This document shows, piece by piece, positions 1-5,627 of a stretch of 6,369 bases of DNA. The number at the start of each line of letters is the position of its first letter. Within the stretch, counting starts at the first letter, position 1. Origin of the DNA: Thermoprotei archaeon (GTDB lineage: Archaea; Thermoproteota; Thermoprotei; Thermofilales; B20-G17); NCBI GenBank assembly GCA_003649515.1, contig QMSC01000074.1, forward strand, positions 1 through 6,369, in the 5' to 3' direction. Below the pieces are notes generated by a model. The model was not told the origin of the DNA. It saw nothing but the letters and a program-made list of their open reading frames with translations, and ran no database searches. Made by a program: the position numbers and the translations under genes.

Positions 1-780
1 AGGGAAAAGCTGGCTGAAAGCGGGGCAAAGGGCTTTATTATAGGTGTGAGCGGCGGAGTCGATTCTTCTACTACTCTCCCTCTCTTGGTAAAAGCAGTTG
101 GATCGTCAAGGGTGCGTGCTCTCATACTGCCTGACAAGCACTCTACTCCTAAGGAGGATATCGAAGATGCATTAGGCTTGGTTCAAGCATTAAACGTGAA
201 GCATGATTTCATTGAAATCAATGATATTCTAGAAGCCTTCAGAAGATCCTTACCAGCATATGATCAATCCAAGGTCGCAGCTGAAGGCAATCTGAAGGCG
301 AGAATAAGAATGTGTATTCTATACTATTATGCTAACAAGCTTAACTATTTGGTTTGTGGAACAGGGGATAAGAGCGAGATATTAATAGGCTACTTTACGA
401 AGTACGGGGATGGAGGCGTGGATATTCTTCCCATAGGTGATCTCTATAAAACCCAGGTACGGCAATTAGCGTTACATCTAGGATTACCGGAAAAAATTGC
501 TCTAAAGCCCAGTAGCCCTAGGCTCTGGCCGGGACAGGTCGCTGAGAAGGAGCTGGGCTTAAGCTACGAGGAAATAGACCTAGTTCTCTATAGCATTTTT
601 GATCTACGGCTTCCCTTAGAGGAGGCTATCGAGGCTACAGGCATTCCTGAGGAAACTTTCCGGAAAATCCTGCAAATGGTCTCTCAGACCGAACACAAGA
701 GAATGCTTCCACTGGTCCCCAGGTTAAGTGTCAGAACACCCGGTATTGACTGGAGGTATCCCTATCACTATAAAATCTAG
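1..780 (+). CDS. nadE: NAD synthetase, C-terminal part (5' end cut by window edge)
   Basis: This enzyme makes NAD from deamido-NAD, ATP and ammonia, the last step of NAD biosynthesis, in the cytoplasm. The reading frame is open from the first base, and 259 residues are visible. A GTG at position 46 could look like a start, but it encodes the Val just before SGGVDSS (visible residues 17-23). That is the PP-loop that binds ATP pyrophosphate and lies inside the domain, so the true start is upstream of the window. Further family motifs follow: ARIRM near residue 100, GTGDKSE with GYFTKYGDG near 120-140, PIGDLYKTQV near 150, and a C-terminal HKR segment. The loop near residue 180 reads GQVAEKELG, where many relatives have GQTDExELG. 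Whether a glutaminase domain precedes it cannot be seen, so ammonia-dependent versus glutamine-dependent use is open. The gene ends 3 bases from the convergent TFB stop codon. The family assignment is secure. Confidence 0.95.
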   Translation, partial: REKLAESGAKGFIIGVSGGVDSSTTLPLLVKAVGSSRVRALILPDKHSTPKEDIEDALGLVQALNVKHDFIEINDILEAFRRSLPAYDQSKVAAEGNLKARIRMCILYYYANKLNYLVCGTGDKSEILIGYFTKYGDGGVDILPIGDLYKTQVRQLALHLGLPEKIALKPSSPRLWPGQVAEKELGLSYEEIDLVLYSIFDLRLPLEEAIEATGIPEETFRKILQMVSQTEHKRMLPLVPRLSVRTPGIDWRYPYHYKI

Positions 781-783
781 TCC

Positions 784-1734
784 CTAGCGCAAGGGTAGCT
801 TTATTTTAAGCTTCCTAGCCAGTTCTTTATAGCGGTTCCTTACTGTTACCTCGGTAACCTGAGCGGCTTGAGCTACCTCTTTCTGGGTGCGCACTTCTCC
901 TGAGAGAAGCGAGGCTATATATATTGAAGCAGCGGCAAGCCCTGCTGGATCCTTTCCAGCAGTGATGCCCATTTTCTTAGCTTCATTAAGTATCTGTATG
1001 GCCTTGCGTATAGTTGAGGCTGAGAGTTTGAGGGCGTCTCCTATTCTGGGTACGAAGTCTATGGGATCTGATAGAGGCACCGAAACTGCGGATTTTCTTA
1101 TTAAGAGCCTATAGCATCTAGCTACGTCCTTCCTTCCTGAACGAGTGTACTTTGCTATCTCATCAAGTGATCTAGGTATTTTCATTTCGCGGCATGCAGC
1201 GTAGATTGCCGCTGCAGCTATTGATTCAATAGACCTGCCTCTGACAAGTCCCGCCTCCAGAGCTCTCCTATAGATTTCCAGAGCTCTGTCAAGGACTTTC
1301 TTAGGCAATCCTAGCTGGGATCCAAGCCTTTCTAACTCCATTGATGCTTGTGCGAGATTTCGCTCAAGGGATGACTGGATTCTAGCTCTGATGTGCCATC
1401 TTCTCAACCTGAGCATTTCATACTTTCGGTCTAGAGTAAGCTCCTTTCCAGAAGCGTCCTTGCTCTTCCAGTCAATGTCTGTTGAGATGATCTCTGGTAT
1501 TAGGGGATTTATTGGAGCTCCTACACGGCTCCTCCTTTCCCTTTCCTCAGCATTAAAAGCCCTCCACTCAGGCCCTTGATCAATTTCTCTTTCGCTGATA
1601 ACGTATCCGCATATAGCGCATATTAGCTCTCCGCGCACAGGATCGTATATGAGCTTATCGCTTCCACACTGGGGGCATCTTAATACTCCAGTAGGTTCCC
1701 CTTCCTGAAATCCTTCAATATCTTCTATCCTCAC
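784..1734 (-). CDS. tfb: Transcription initiation factor IIB (archaeal TFB)
   Basis: TFB joins TBP on the TATA box, contacts the BRE and recruits archaeal RNA polymerase. Residue numbers here count from the TTG at 1737. An N-terminal zinc ribbon has four cysteines (21, 24, 40, 43, as CPQC and CAIC). The highly conserved B-reader segment follows (DQGPEWRAF, about 53-61), then the linker with DWKSKDASG. Two cyclin-fold repeats fill about 115-317: the first contains GLVRGRSIESIAAAAIYAACR, the second TAGKDPAGLAAASIYIASLL. The C-terminal VTEVTVRNRYKEL (294-306) is the BRE-recognition helix. The length of 316-317 residues is normal and no element is missing. Start codon: TTG at 1737 lies 3 bases after GGTGA (1741-1745), while GTG at 1734 lies 6 bases after it and is preferred. 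The choice changes the protein by one residue. The gene has its own promoter and is convergent with nadE. Other TFB copies elsewhere in the genome cannot be excluded. Confidence 0.97.
   Translation of the reverse strand: MRIEDIEGFQEGEPTGVLRCPQCGSDKLIYDPVRGELICAICGYVISEREIDQGPEWRAFNAEERERRSRVGAPINPLIPEIISTDIDWKSKDASGKELTLDRKYEMLRLRRWHIRARIQSSLERNLAQASMELERLGSQLGLPKKVLDRALEIYRRALEAGLVRGRSIESIAAAAIYAACREMKIPRSLDEIAKYTRSGRKDVARCYRLLIRKSAVSVPLSDPIDFVPRIGDALKLSASTIRKAIQILNEAKKMGITAGKDPAGLAAASIYIASLLSGEVRTQKEVAQAAQVTEVTVRNRYKELARKLKIKLPLR
797..812 (+). terminator. possible weak terminator of nadE
   Basis: Just after the nadE stop codon, inside the 3' end of the convergent TFB gene, the plus strand has a five-base inverted repeat (AGCTT at 797-801, AAGCT at 808-812) around a T-rich loop. 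TTTATTTT spans 800-807. Archaeal transcription can stop at short oligo-T tracts without a strong hairpin, so this is the most likely stop for nadE. The signal is weak and could be chance within coding sequence. Confidence 0.25.
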
Positions 1735-1739
1735 CAAAT

Positions 1740-1745
1740 ATCACC
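1740..1745 (-). promoter_or_regulatory. Shine-Dalgarno site of TFB gene
   Basis: The minus strand reads GGTGAT here, a direct match to the complement of the conserved archaeal 16S rRNA 3' end. It lies 2 bases before a TTG (1737) and 5 bases before a GTG (1734), so its spacing favours the GTG as start. Confidence 0.7.
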
Positions 1746-1767
1746 TACTTACCCAATCTCAACGATA

Positions 1768-1784
1768 CTTATAAATGCTTTTCG
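1768..1784 (-). promoter_or_regulatory. BRE/TATA promoter of TFB gene
   Basis: Read on the minus strand, a purine-rich BRE (CGAAAAGCA, 1784-1776) runs directly into a TATA box, TTTATAAG (1775-1768). With the usual 26 or so bases from TATA centre to transcription start, the mRNA would begin near 1745. That leaves a leader of about 8-11 bases that consists mainly of the Shine-Dalgarno site. The element matches the archaeal consensus well and is correctly placed. The exact transcription start is inferred. Confidence 0.7.
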
Positions 1785-1787
1785 TTG

Positions 1788-1892
1788 AAAAATAAGTTTA
1801 CTATATTATTCAGAAAAATTTGTTTTATAATTAAAAAGATCTATTTGAATCGTCTTGTAATGCATTAAAATAACATTATTATTCGAAAATAG
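1788..1892 (-). terminator. oligo-T terminator region after the sucCD-hydrolase cluster
   Basis: The minus strand downstream of the hydrolase stop codon is A/T-rich and carries successive T tracts: TTTT at 1889-1886 and 1870-1867, then TTTTT at 1837-1833, 1818-1814 and 1792-1788. No GC-rich hairpin precedes them. Archaeal RNA polymerase terminates at such U-rich stretches, so this block probably ends the mRNA coming from sucC before the TFB promoter. The block fills most of the spacer between the two genes, and I see no small ORF or RNA gene in it. Confidence 0.5.
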
Positions 1893-1922
1893 AGGTTTCA
1901 GAGAGCCTTTCGAAGCTTCATT

Positions 1923-2597
1923 TTATAATTCTAACTTATCACCTATGCCAAGTATAATAACTCTAATAGTGGGCTCTTTCCTCTCAACCTGATCCTTAAA
2001 CTCCTTAGGGTCTTTTTCAATGACATCGAATGTGCCATAGTGCATGGGCACTGCTATTCTTGGTTTAAATAGGGCGACGAAGCGGGCTGCCATTACAGGG
2101 TTCATCGTGTACACTCCACCTATGGGCACTAACGCGACGTCTATGGGATAAACTTCGGCGTAGTACTTTATATCGCTAAAGAAGCCGGTGTCACCAGCAT
2201 GGTATACTGTGTTTTTAGAGCCTACTATGATAAACCCTACAGGGCAACCTCTTTCGGAAGAATGCAGGGAGGGCGTCATTACTATCTTTAGGCCGTCCAC
2301 CTCTATGTCTCCGCCTACGTTCATGCCTATAGCGTTCCTGACTCCCTGGTTGGATGCATACACGGCTATCTCATATACGCTAATGAGCTTAGCATCAAAT
2401 TTCTCTGCTATTTCTATCGAGTCGCCTAAGTGATCTCCATGATCGTGTGTTACGAGGATTATGTCAACGTCCTCGATGTCCTCAAGTTTAACAGCGGCTT
2501 TAGGGTTCCCTCTGATCCAGGGGTCTATTAGTATTCTCTTCCCATCAAGCATTAATTCGAATGCTGCATGACCCAGCCACTTTACATAATCCTTCAT
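1923..2597 (-). CDS. UPF0173-type metal-dependent hydrolase (metallo-beta-lactamase fold)
   Basis: This is a 224-residue cytoplasmic protein of the metallo-beta-lactamase superfamily. It has no signal peptide and has the compact size typical of UPF0173. The metal site is complete: H51-x-H53-x-D55-H56 in THDHGDH, H112 in SLHSSE, the bridging D136 in YHAGDTG, and H186 in PMHYGTF. The N-terminal WLGHAAFEL with the following ILIDPW strand is a hallmark of the UPF0173/UlaG-like branch. The substrate is unknown. Relatives in the wider superfamily cleave lactones, thioesters or phosphoesters, so no reaction is assigned. The ATG at 2597 has GTGA (2607-2604) 6 bases upstream. The gene starts 19 bases after the sucD stop codon, which suggests one transcript with sucCD. 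Family membership is firm; the role is open. Confidence 0.9.
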   Translation of the reverse strand: MKDYVKWLGHAAFELMLDGKRILIDPWIRGNPKAAVKLEDIEDVDIILVTHDHGDHLGDSIEIAEKFDAKLISVYEIAVYASNQGVRNAIGMNVGGDIEVDGLKIVMTPSLHSSERGCPVGFIIVGSKNTVYHAGDTGFFSDIKYYAEVYPIDVALVPIGGVYTMNPVMAARFVALFKPRIAVPMHYGTFDVIEKDPKEFKDQVERKEPTIRVIILGIGDKLEL

Positions 2598-2616
2598 GGA
2601 AGGTCACATTATAGTT

Positions 2617-3504
2617 CTACGTTCTTTTTAGTAAAATATTTTCAGTCTCGCGAGCTACCTGTGAAGGTGTTTCGGCAACTATTATACCAGCATCCCTAAG
2701 TGCGCTAATTTTGGTGCGGGCATCTCCTTTACCCATAGAAACTATCGCGCCAGCATGCCCCATGCGTTTTTCAGGAGGGGCTGTTAGTCCAGCTATGAAG
2801 GCTACTATGGGCTTCTCTAATCCATGTTTCTTAATATAGGCAGCTAATCTCTCCTCCATATCTCCTCCTATTTCACCTATAACGACTATAGCCTTAGTCT
2901 CCGGATCAGAGTAGAATAACTGTACTACTTCTATGAAGTCGAGCCCCACTATGGGGTCCCCGCCTATACCTACACAAGTTGTTTGCCCAAGTTTTCTTTT
3001 CGTGAGTGCGAGAGCTATTTCATAAGTCAGCGTTCCACTGCGAGACACTATGCCTACCTTTCCGGGAGCGAACATGTTTACAGGGTATATTCCTACGTTA
3101 ACCTTCTCAACGGGATTTATTACTCCTGGACAATTGGGCCCTACAATTACGACGCCTTTCCATTTAGCATAGTTCACGAACCTCAGTGCGTCATGTACGG
3201 GTATGTGTTCCGTTATTACCACTGTTTTCTCAATGCCTGCATCAATAGCCTCATAAACTGCATCGCTTGCATAACGTGCCGGTACAAAGAGTATCGAAGT
3301 ATTTATTTCAGGATGTTTCTTAATGGCCTCTTCAACGCTATCATATACGGGGACTCCATGTACTCTCTCGCCACCCTTCCCTGGAGTAACACCTGCAACT
3401 ATTTTCGTACCGTAGTTAAGCATGTTAAGGGTATGGAAACTTCCCTCGCGTCCAGTGATCCCCTGGACGAGAACACGGCTATTCCTATCGACTAATATTC
3501 CCAT
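2617..3504 (-). CDS. sucD: Succinyl-CoA synthetase (ADP-forming), alpha subunit
   Basis: SucD binds CoA and carries the histidine that relays phosphate between succinyl phosphate and ADP. With SucC it interconverts succinyl-CoA and succinate. Counting from ATG 3504 (295 residues, normal length), the protein has an N-terminal CoA-binding Rossmann domain with GITGREGSFH (15-24) and YGTKIVAGVTPGKGG (31-45), then GPNCPG (122-127), SRSGTLTYE (154-162) and GIGGDP (179-184). The phosphorylated histidine is H250 in GHAGAI, after AGLTAPPEKRMG. An ATG at 3564 would add 20 residues, MKIWKK and so on, which overlap sucC by 50 bases and match nothing in the family. ATG 3504 has GGGGG 6 bases upstream and begins exactly where the family begins. 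The start lies 10 bases after the sucC stop, so the subunits are surely co-transcribed. The pathway may be the citric acid cycle or a dicarboxylate/4-hydroxybutyrate-type CO2 fixation cycle; the window does not decide. Confidence 0.96.
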   Translation of the reverse strand: MGILVDRNSRVLVQGITGREGSFHTLNMLNYGTKIVAGVTPGKGGERVHGVPVYDSVEEAIKKHPEINTSILFVPARYASDAVYEAIDAGIEKTVVITEHIPVHDALRFVNYAKWKGVVIVGPNCPGVINPVEKVNVGIYPVNMFAPGKVGIVSRSGTLTYEIALALTKRKLGQTTCVGIGGDPIVGLDFIEVVQLFYSDPETKAIVVIGEIGGDMEERLAAYIKKHGLEKPIVAFIAGLTAPPEKRMGHAGAIVSMGKGDARTKISALRDAGIIVAETPSQVARETENILLKRT

Positions 3505-3510
3505 ACAAGA

Positions 3511-3515
3511 CCCCC
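3511..3515 (-). promoter_or_regulatory. Shine-Dalgarno site of sucD (sets start at 3504)
   Basis: The minus strand reads TAGGGGGTCTTGTATG: the sucC stop codon TAG (3517-3515) merges with a G5 tract (3515-3511) that ends 6 bases before ATG 3504. This supports the short form of SucD over the upstream ATG at 3564, and it suggests translational coupling between the two subunits. Confidence 0.6.
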
Positions 3516-4600
3516 TATCTGCAAAGTTCAACAGCTTTCCTAGCGGCTTCTTCCATATCTTCAAAAACTTCTATGCCCTTCTCTGCTAACATCTTCTTAC
3601 CCTCCTCCTCATGTGTGCCCTTAAGCCTCACTACTATCGCCGGTATTTTCTCCGCTTCTTCCAGTGCAGTAAGTATGCCTCTTGCCACCTCATCGCACCT
3701 CGTAATACCACCTAGAATATTGATCAACACAACCTTTATTCGAGGGTTCTTTAAGAGTTTTTTAAGAGCTCTCTCCACCTTATCGGCGCGAGCTCCTCCT
3801 CCTATATCGAGAAAGTTCGCTGGCTTTCCGCCGAAATGGGCTACTATATCCATTGTAGCCATGGTCAGCCCTGCGCCGTTGCCAATAATGCCTATGTTTC
3901 CTCCTAGATCCACGTACGCGAATTCCCTTCTCTTTTCCTCCTGTAATAGAGGTTGTCTTAACGCAGCATTGTCATCTATTATCATCCTCGTATCTAGGGC
4001 TATAAGACCCTCATTTGTGAGAGCTAGAGGGTTTATTTCAGCCAGTTCACAATCATACTTAATGAATATGTCGTATAGGGCCTTAGCTATGCTTGTAAAC
4101 TGTTTTGATAAGGATTTTATACCGAGCTTAAACGCTACGTTTCTTGCCATGTAATCTTTGAGGCCTACGAGCGGGTCTAAAAGGTACTTTATAATTGTAT
4201 CTGGATGTTCCCTTGAGATCTCCTCTAAATCCATTCCTCCATAGGGGGAGGCTAAGAGGGCTACTTTTCTCTCTCCTCTATCTATCACATAGCCTATATA
4301 TAGCTCTTTTAGCACATCCACTTTCTCTACGACAAGTATGCTTCGTACAGGGAATCCGTCTATACTACTGGAGAATAGATGCCGCGCTTTTTCTAAGGCG
4401 TCTCTACGGTCTTCCGCGAAAACTATTCCTCCCTTCTTCCCTCTGCTGGCGACAGGTACTTGTGCTTTCAGCACTAAGGGAAACTTCAGCGTGCTGGTCA
4501 GGTCTTCAAGTTCCTCTAGGCTGCTTACAACTCCTCCTTTTGGAACGGGTATACCATGTTCTTTAAAAATCTCCCTAGCAGCATACTCTTCGATTTTCAA
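3515..4600 (-). CDS. sucC: Succinyl-CoA synthetase (ADP-forming), beta subunit
   Basis: SucC carries the ATP-grasp nucleotide site and the succinate site of succinyl-CoA synthetase, and partners SucD. The start is a TTG at 4600. The resulting N-terminus, MKIEEYAAREIFKEHGIPVP, aligns with the first residues of E. coli SucC, and GGTGGA lies 6 bases upstream, so the start is secure. The ATP-grasp domain spans about 1-225 with K45 in LKAQV, RGKKGG (53-58), KELYIG (98-103), EINPL (188-192) and D203 in LDTRM as metal ligand. The C-terminal ligase domain spans about 226-361 with GNGAGLTMATMD (239-250), ANFLDIGGGA (260-269) and GGITRCD (296-302). At 361 residues it is a little shorter than E. coli SucC (388). 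One odd point is the loop after K45, which reads QVPVASRGKKGG where most relatives have two glycines before RGK. Metal and succinate-side motifs are intact, so it should be active. Confidence 0.95.
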   Translation of the reverse strand: MKIEEYAAREIFKEHGIPVPKGGVVSSLEELEDLTSTLKFPLVLKAQVPVASRGKKGGIVFAEDRRDALEKARHLFSSSIDGFPVRSILVVEKVDVLKELYIGYVIDRGERKVALLASPYGGMDLEEISREHPDTIIKYLLDPLVGLKDYMARNVAFKLGIKSLSKQFTSIAKALYDIFIKYDCELAEINPLALTNEGLIALDTRMIIDDNAALRQPLLQEEKRREFAYVDLGGNIGIIGNGAGLTMATMDIVAHFGGKPANFLDIGGGARADKVERALKKLLKNPRIKVVLINILGGITRCDEVARGILTALEEAEKIPAIVVRLKGTHEEEGKKMLAEKGIEVFEDMEEAARKAVELCR

Positions 4601-4606
4601 AAATAA

Positions 4607-4612
4607 TCCACC
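4607..4612 (-). promoter_or_regulatory. Shine-Dalgarno site of sucC (supports TTG start)
   Basis: The minus strand reads GGTGGA, 6 bases before the TTG at 4600. No ATG or GTG fits the conserved SucC N-terminus, so this site together with the alignment fixes the TTG as the initiation codon. Confidence 0.6.
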
Positions 4613-4633
4613 GTTTAAGTTTAAAAATCGAAG

Positions 4634-4649
4634 TATTTATTTACTTTCT
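4634..4649 (-). promoter_or_regulatory. candidate BRE/TATA promoter of the sucCD cluster
   Basis: On the minus strand AGAAAG (4649-4644, BRE-like) is followed by the A/T-only AAATAAATA (4642-4634). A start about 26 bases after the TATA centre would fall near 4612, at the first base of the GGTGGA site, giving a leader of about 12 bases. The element overlaps the last codons and the TAA stop of htpX. A second A/T-rich candidate, TTTTTAAA (4627-4620), would place the start near the TTG itself and give a leaderless mRNA. Which one is used, or whether sucC is also read from htpX, cannot be told. Confidence 0.45.
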
Positions 4650-5588
4650 AAATTCGTCTAGAGCCCTTAAACGCTTAACTATGTGAGGGTGTGTTGAAAA
4701 TATCTCGAGGAGACGGCTCTCAAATGAAAGTTTCTGTGATTTTAGCTCTTCTACAAGCCTATAATCGCCGCGTATTTCTAGTGCCTCTCTAACAGAACTT
4801 GTAGGATCGGCTATGAACAGAGTTCTGAAATCGCTGAAAGCAGCTAAATTAACTCCAGCTTTAGCTAAGCGCGAGGTATCCTTCACTATCTTTGCTAGAG
4901 CTAGCTGAAGCTTTGTAGCACCATCTTCGATCGTGGTAGCGGCGTGCGCGTCAGCATAGTATTCTCTAAGCCTGCTTAATCCTAGAACGAAGAGTTGCAG
5001 TATAAATGAGACTACGAGGCTTGCAAAACCTAACAGTATTACAAAGCCTGAGCTTCCCTCCCGGTCTCGGCGCTGGTAGTATCCGCTTAGAATTAAGGAC
5101 CTACCTATTATGTAGAAGATGGCGGGAAGTATCGAAACTACCATCATCACTTGTACATCTCTGTGTACTAGGTGTCCTATCTCGTGAGCTAAAACCGCCT
5201 CTATTTCCTCTCTTCTTAAGGACTCGAGTAGTCCTCGTGTAACAGCGACCCTATTTCCCGTTAGAGGAGAGCCGTACGCGAACGCGTTGGGAACTGGTAT
5301 TTCTGCCAACATTACCTTGGGTGGGGCTATACCGCTCCTTTCAGCTATTTTTGCTACAGTTTCTTGAAGCCAGTGACCGGGATCCACAGGCTTGACCTTG
5401 TACACGAATTCGATTAGGTAGGGGGCGAAGAGCCATTGGGCGAAATTCAACGCTGCAACGAAGATTATCAACGTGAGGGGCGTAAGCATCCCCATGTACT
5501 CTAGTATTATTGCTAGGAAGAGTGTTGTAACTCCTATGATCAGCGCTAAAGTTCCTATCATTCCTAACTTAAGCTTCCAAAGCGACAT
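4641..5588 (-). CDS. htpX: HtpX-type membrane zinc metalloprotease (M48 family)
   Basis: HtpX is an integral membrane protease that degrades damaged membrane proteins, with its catalytic domain facing the cytoplasm. Counting from ATG 5588 (315 residues), two membrane segments lie at about 10-30 and 36-56, then the catalytic site H135-E-I-G-H139 (AVLAHEIGHLVHRD). Two more hydrophobic segments lie at about 147-168 and 182-204, followed by SRLREYYAD with E209 as the third zinc ligand. PNAFAYGS (101-107), a usual HtpX motif, is present, and the C-terminus has STHPHIVKRLRAL. An in-frame ATG at 5609 would add MYRRGRD but has no ribosome site. ATG 5588 is preceded by GGGGGAGGG and begins MSLWKLK, so it is preferred. 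The gene follows the membrane-protein gene by 39 bases and may share its transcript. All catalytic residues are present. Confidence 0.94.
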   Translation of the reverse strand: MSLWKLKLGMIGTLALIIGVTTLFLAIILEYMGMLTPLTLIIFVAALNFAQWLFAPYLIEFVYKVKPVDPGHWLQETVAKIAERSGIAPPKVMLAEIPVPNAFAYGSPLTGNRVAVTRGLLESLRREEIEAVLAHEIGHLVHRDVQVMMVVSILPAIFYIIGRSLILSGYYQRRDREGSSGFVILLGFASLVVSFILQLFVLGLSRLREYYADAHAATTIEDGATKLQLALAKIVKDTSRLAKAGVNLAAFSDFRTLFIADPTSSVREALEIRGDYRLVEELKSQKLSFESRLLEIFSTHPHIVKRLRALDEFRK

Positions 5589-5590
5589 GT

Positions 5591-5599
5591 CCCTCCCCC
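5591..5599 (-). promoter_or_regulatory. Shine-Dalgarno site of htpX (sets start at 5588)
   Basis: The minus strand reads GGGGGAGGG, 2 bases before ATG 5588. It contains both GGAGG (3 bases from ATG) and GGGGG (6 bases from ATG). It lies downstream of the alternative ATG at 5609, so it can only serve the shorter form. Confidence 0.65.
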
Positions 5600-5627
5600 T
5601 TCTATACATAAAATATTAACGCAGGTG

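Noticed and set aside
46..48. GTG at 46 as the start of nadE
   Set aside because: It encodes the residue directly before the PP-loop SGGVDSS, and the frame is open to the left edge with plausible family sequence (GFIIGV), so the gene continues out of the window.
1912..1919. Palindrome GAAGCTTC just after the hydrolase stop codon, as a possible operator or hairpin
   Set aside because: Eight bases with no loop and no second copy nearby; expected by chance.
1738..1922. Possible small RNA or short ORF in the spacer between the hydrolase and TFB genes
   Set aside because: No C/D-box pair, no stable stem and no ORF with a ribosome site; the promoter and T tracts explain the content.
2608..2616. 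TATA-like CTATAAT on the minus strand just upstream of the hydrolase gene
   Set aside because: A start 26 bases downstream would fall inside the coding region, and the element has no BRE. Co-transcription with sucD is simpler.
2983..3495. A 170-codon plus-strand open frame
   Set aside because: It lies wholly opposite sucD, its translation has no recognisable motif, and it is rich in Tyr, Ser and Cys without family likeness. It is a shadow of the real gene.
3505..3564. A 20-residue N-terminal extension of SucD from an ATG at 3564
   Set aside because: It would overlap sucC by 50 bases, has no ribosome site, and its residues match nothing in the family. ATG 3504 has a good site and begins at the conserved N-terminus.
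3573..4154. A 193-codon plus-strand open frame
   Set aside because: It is antisense to the conserved part of sucC, with a Ser/Pro/Ala-rich composition expected of a mirror frame, and has no ribosome site that I could support.
5589..5609. A 7-residue extension of HtpX from an ATG at 5609
   Set aside because: No ribosome site precedes it, whereas GGGGGAGGG directly precedes ATG 5588.
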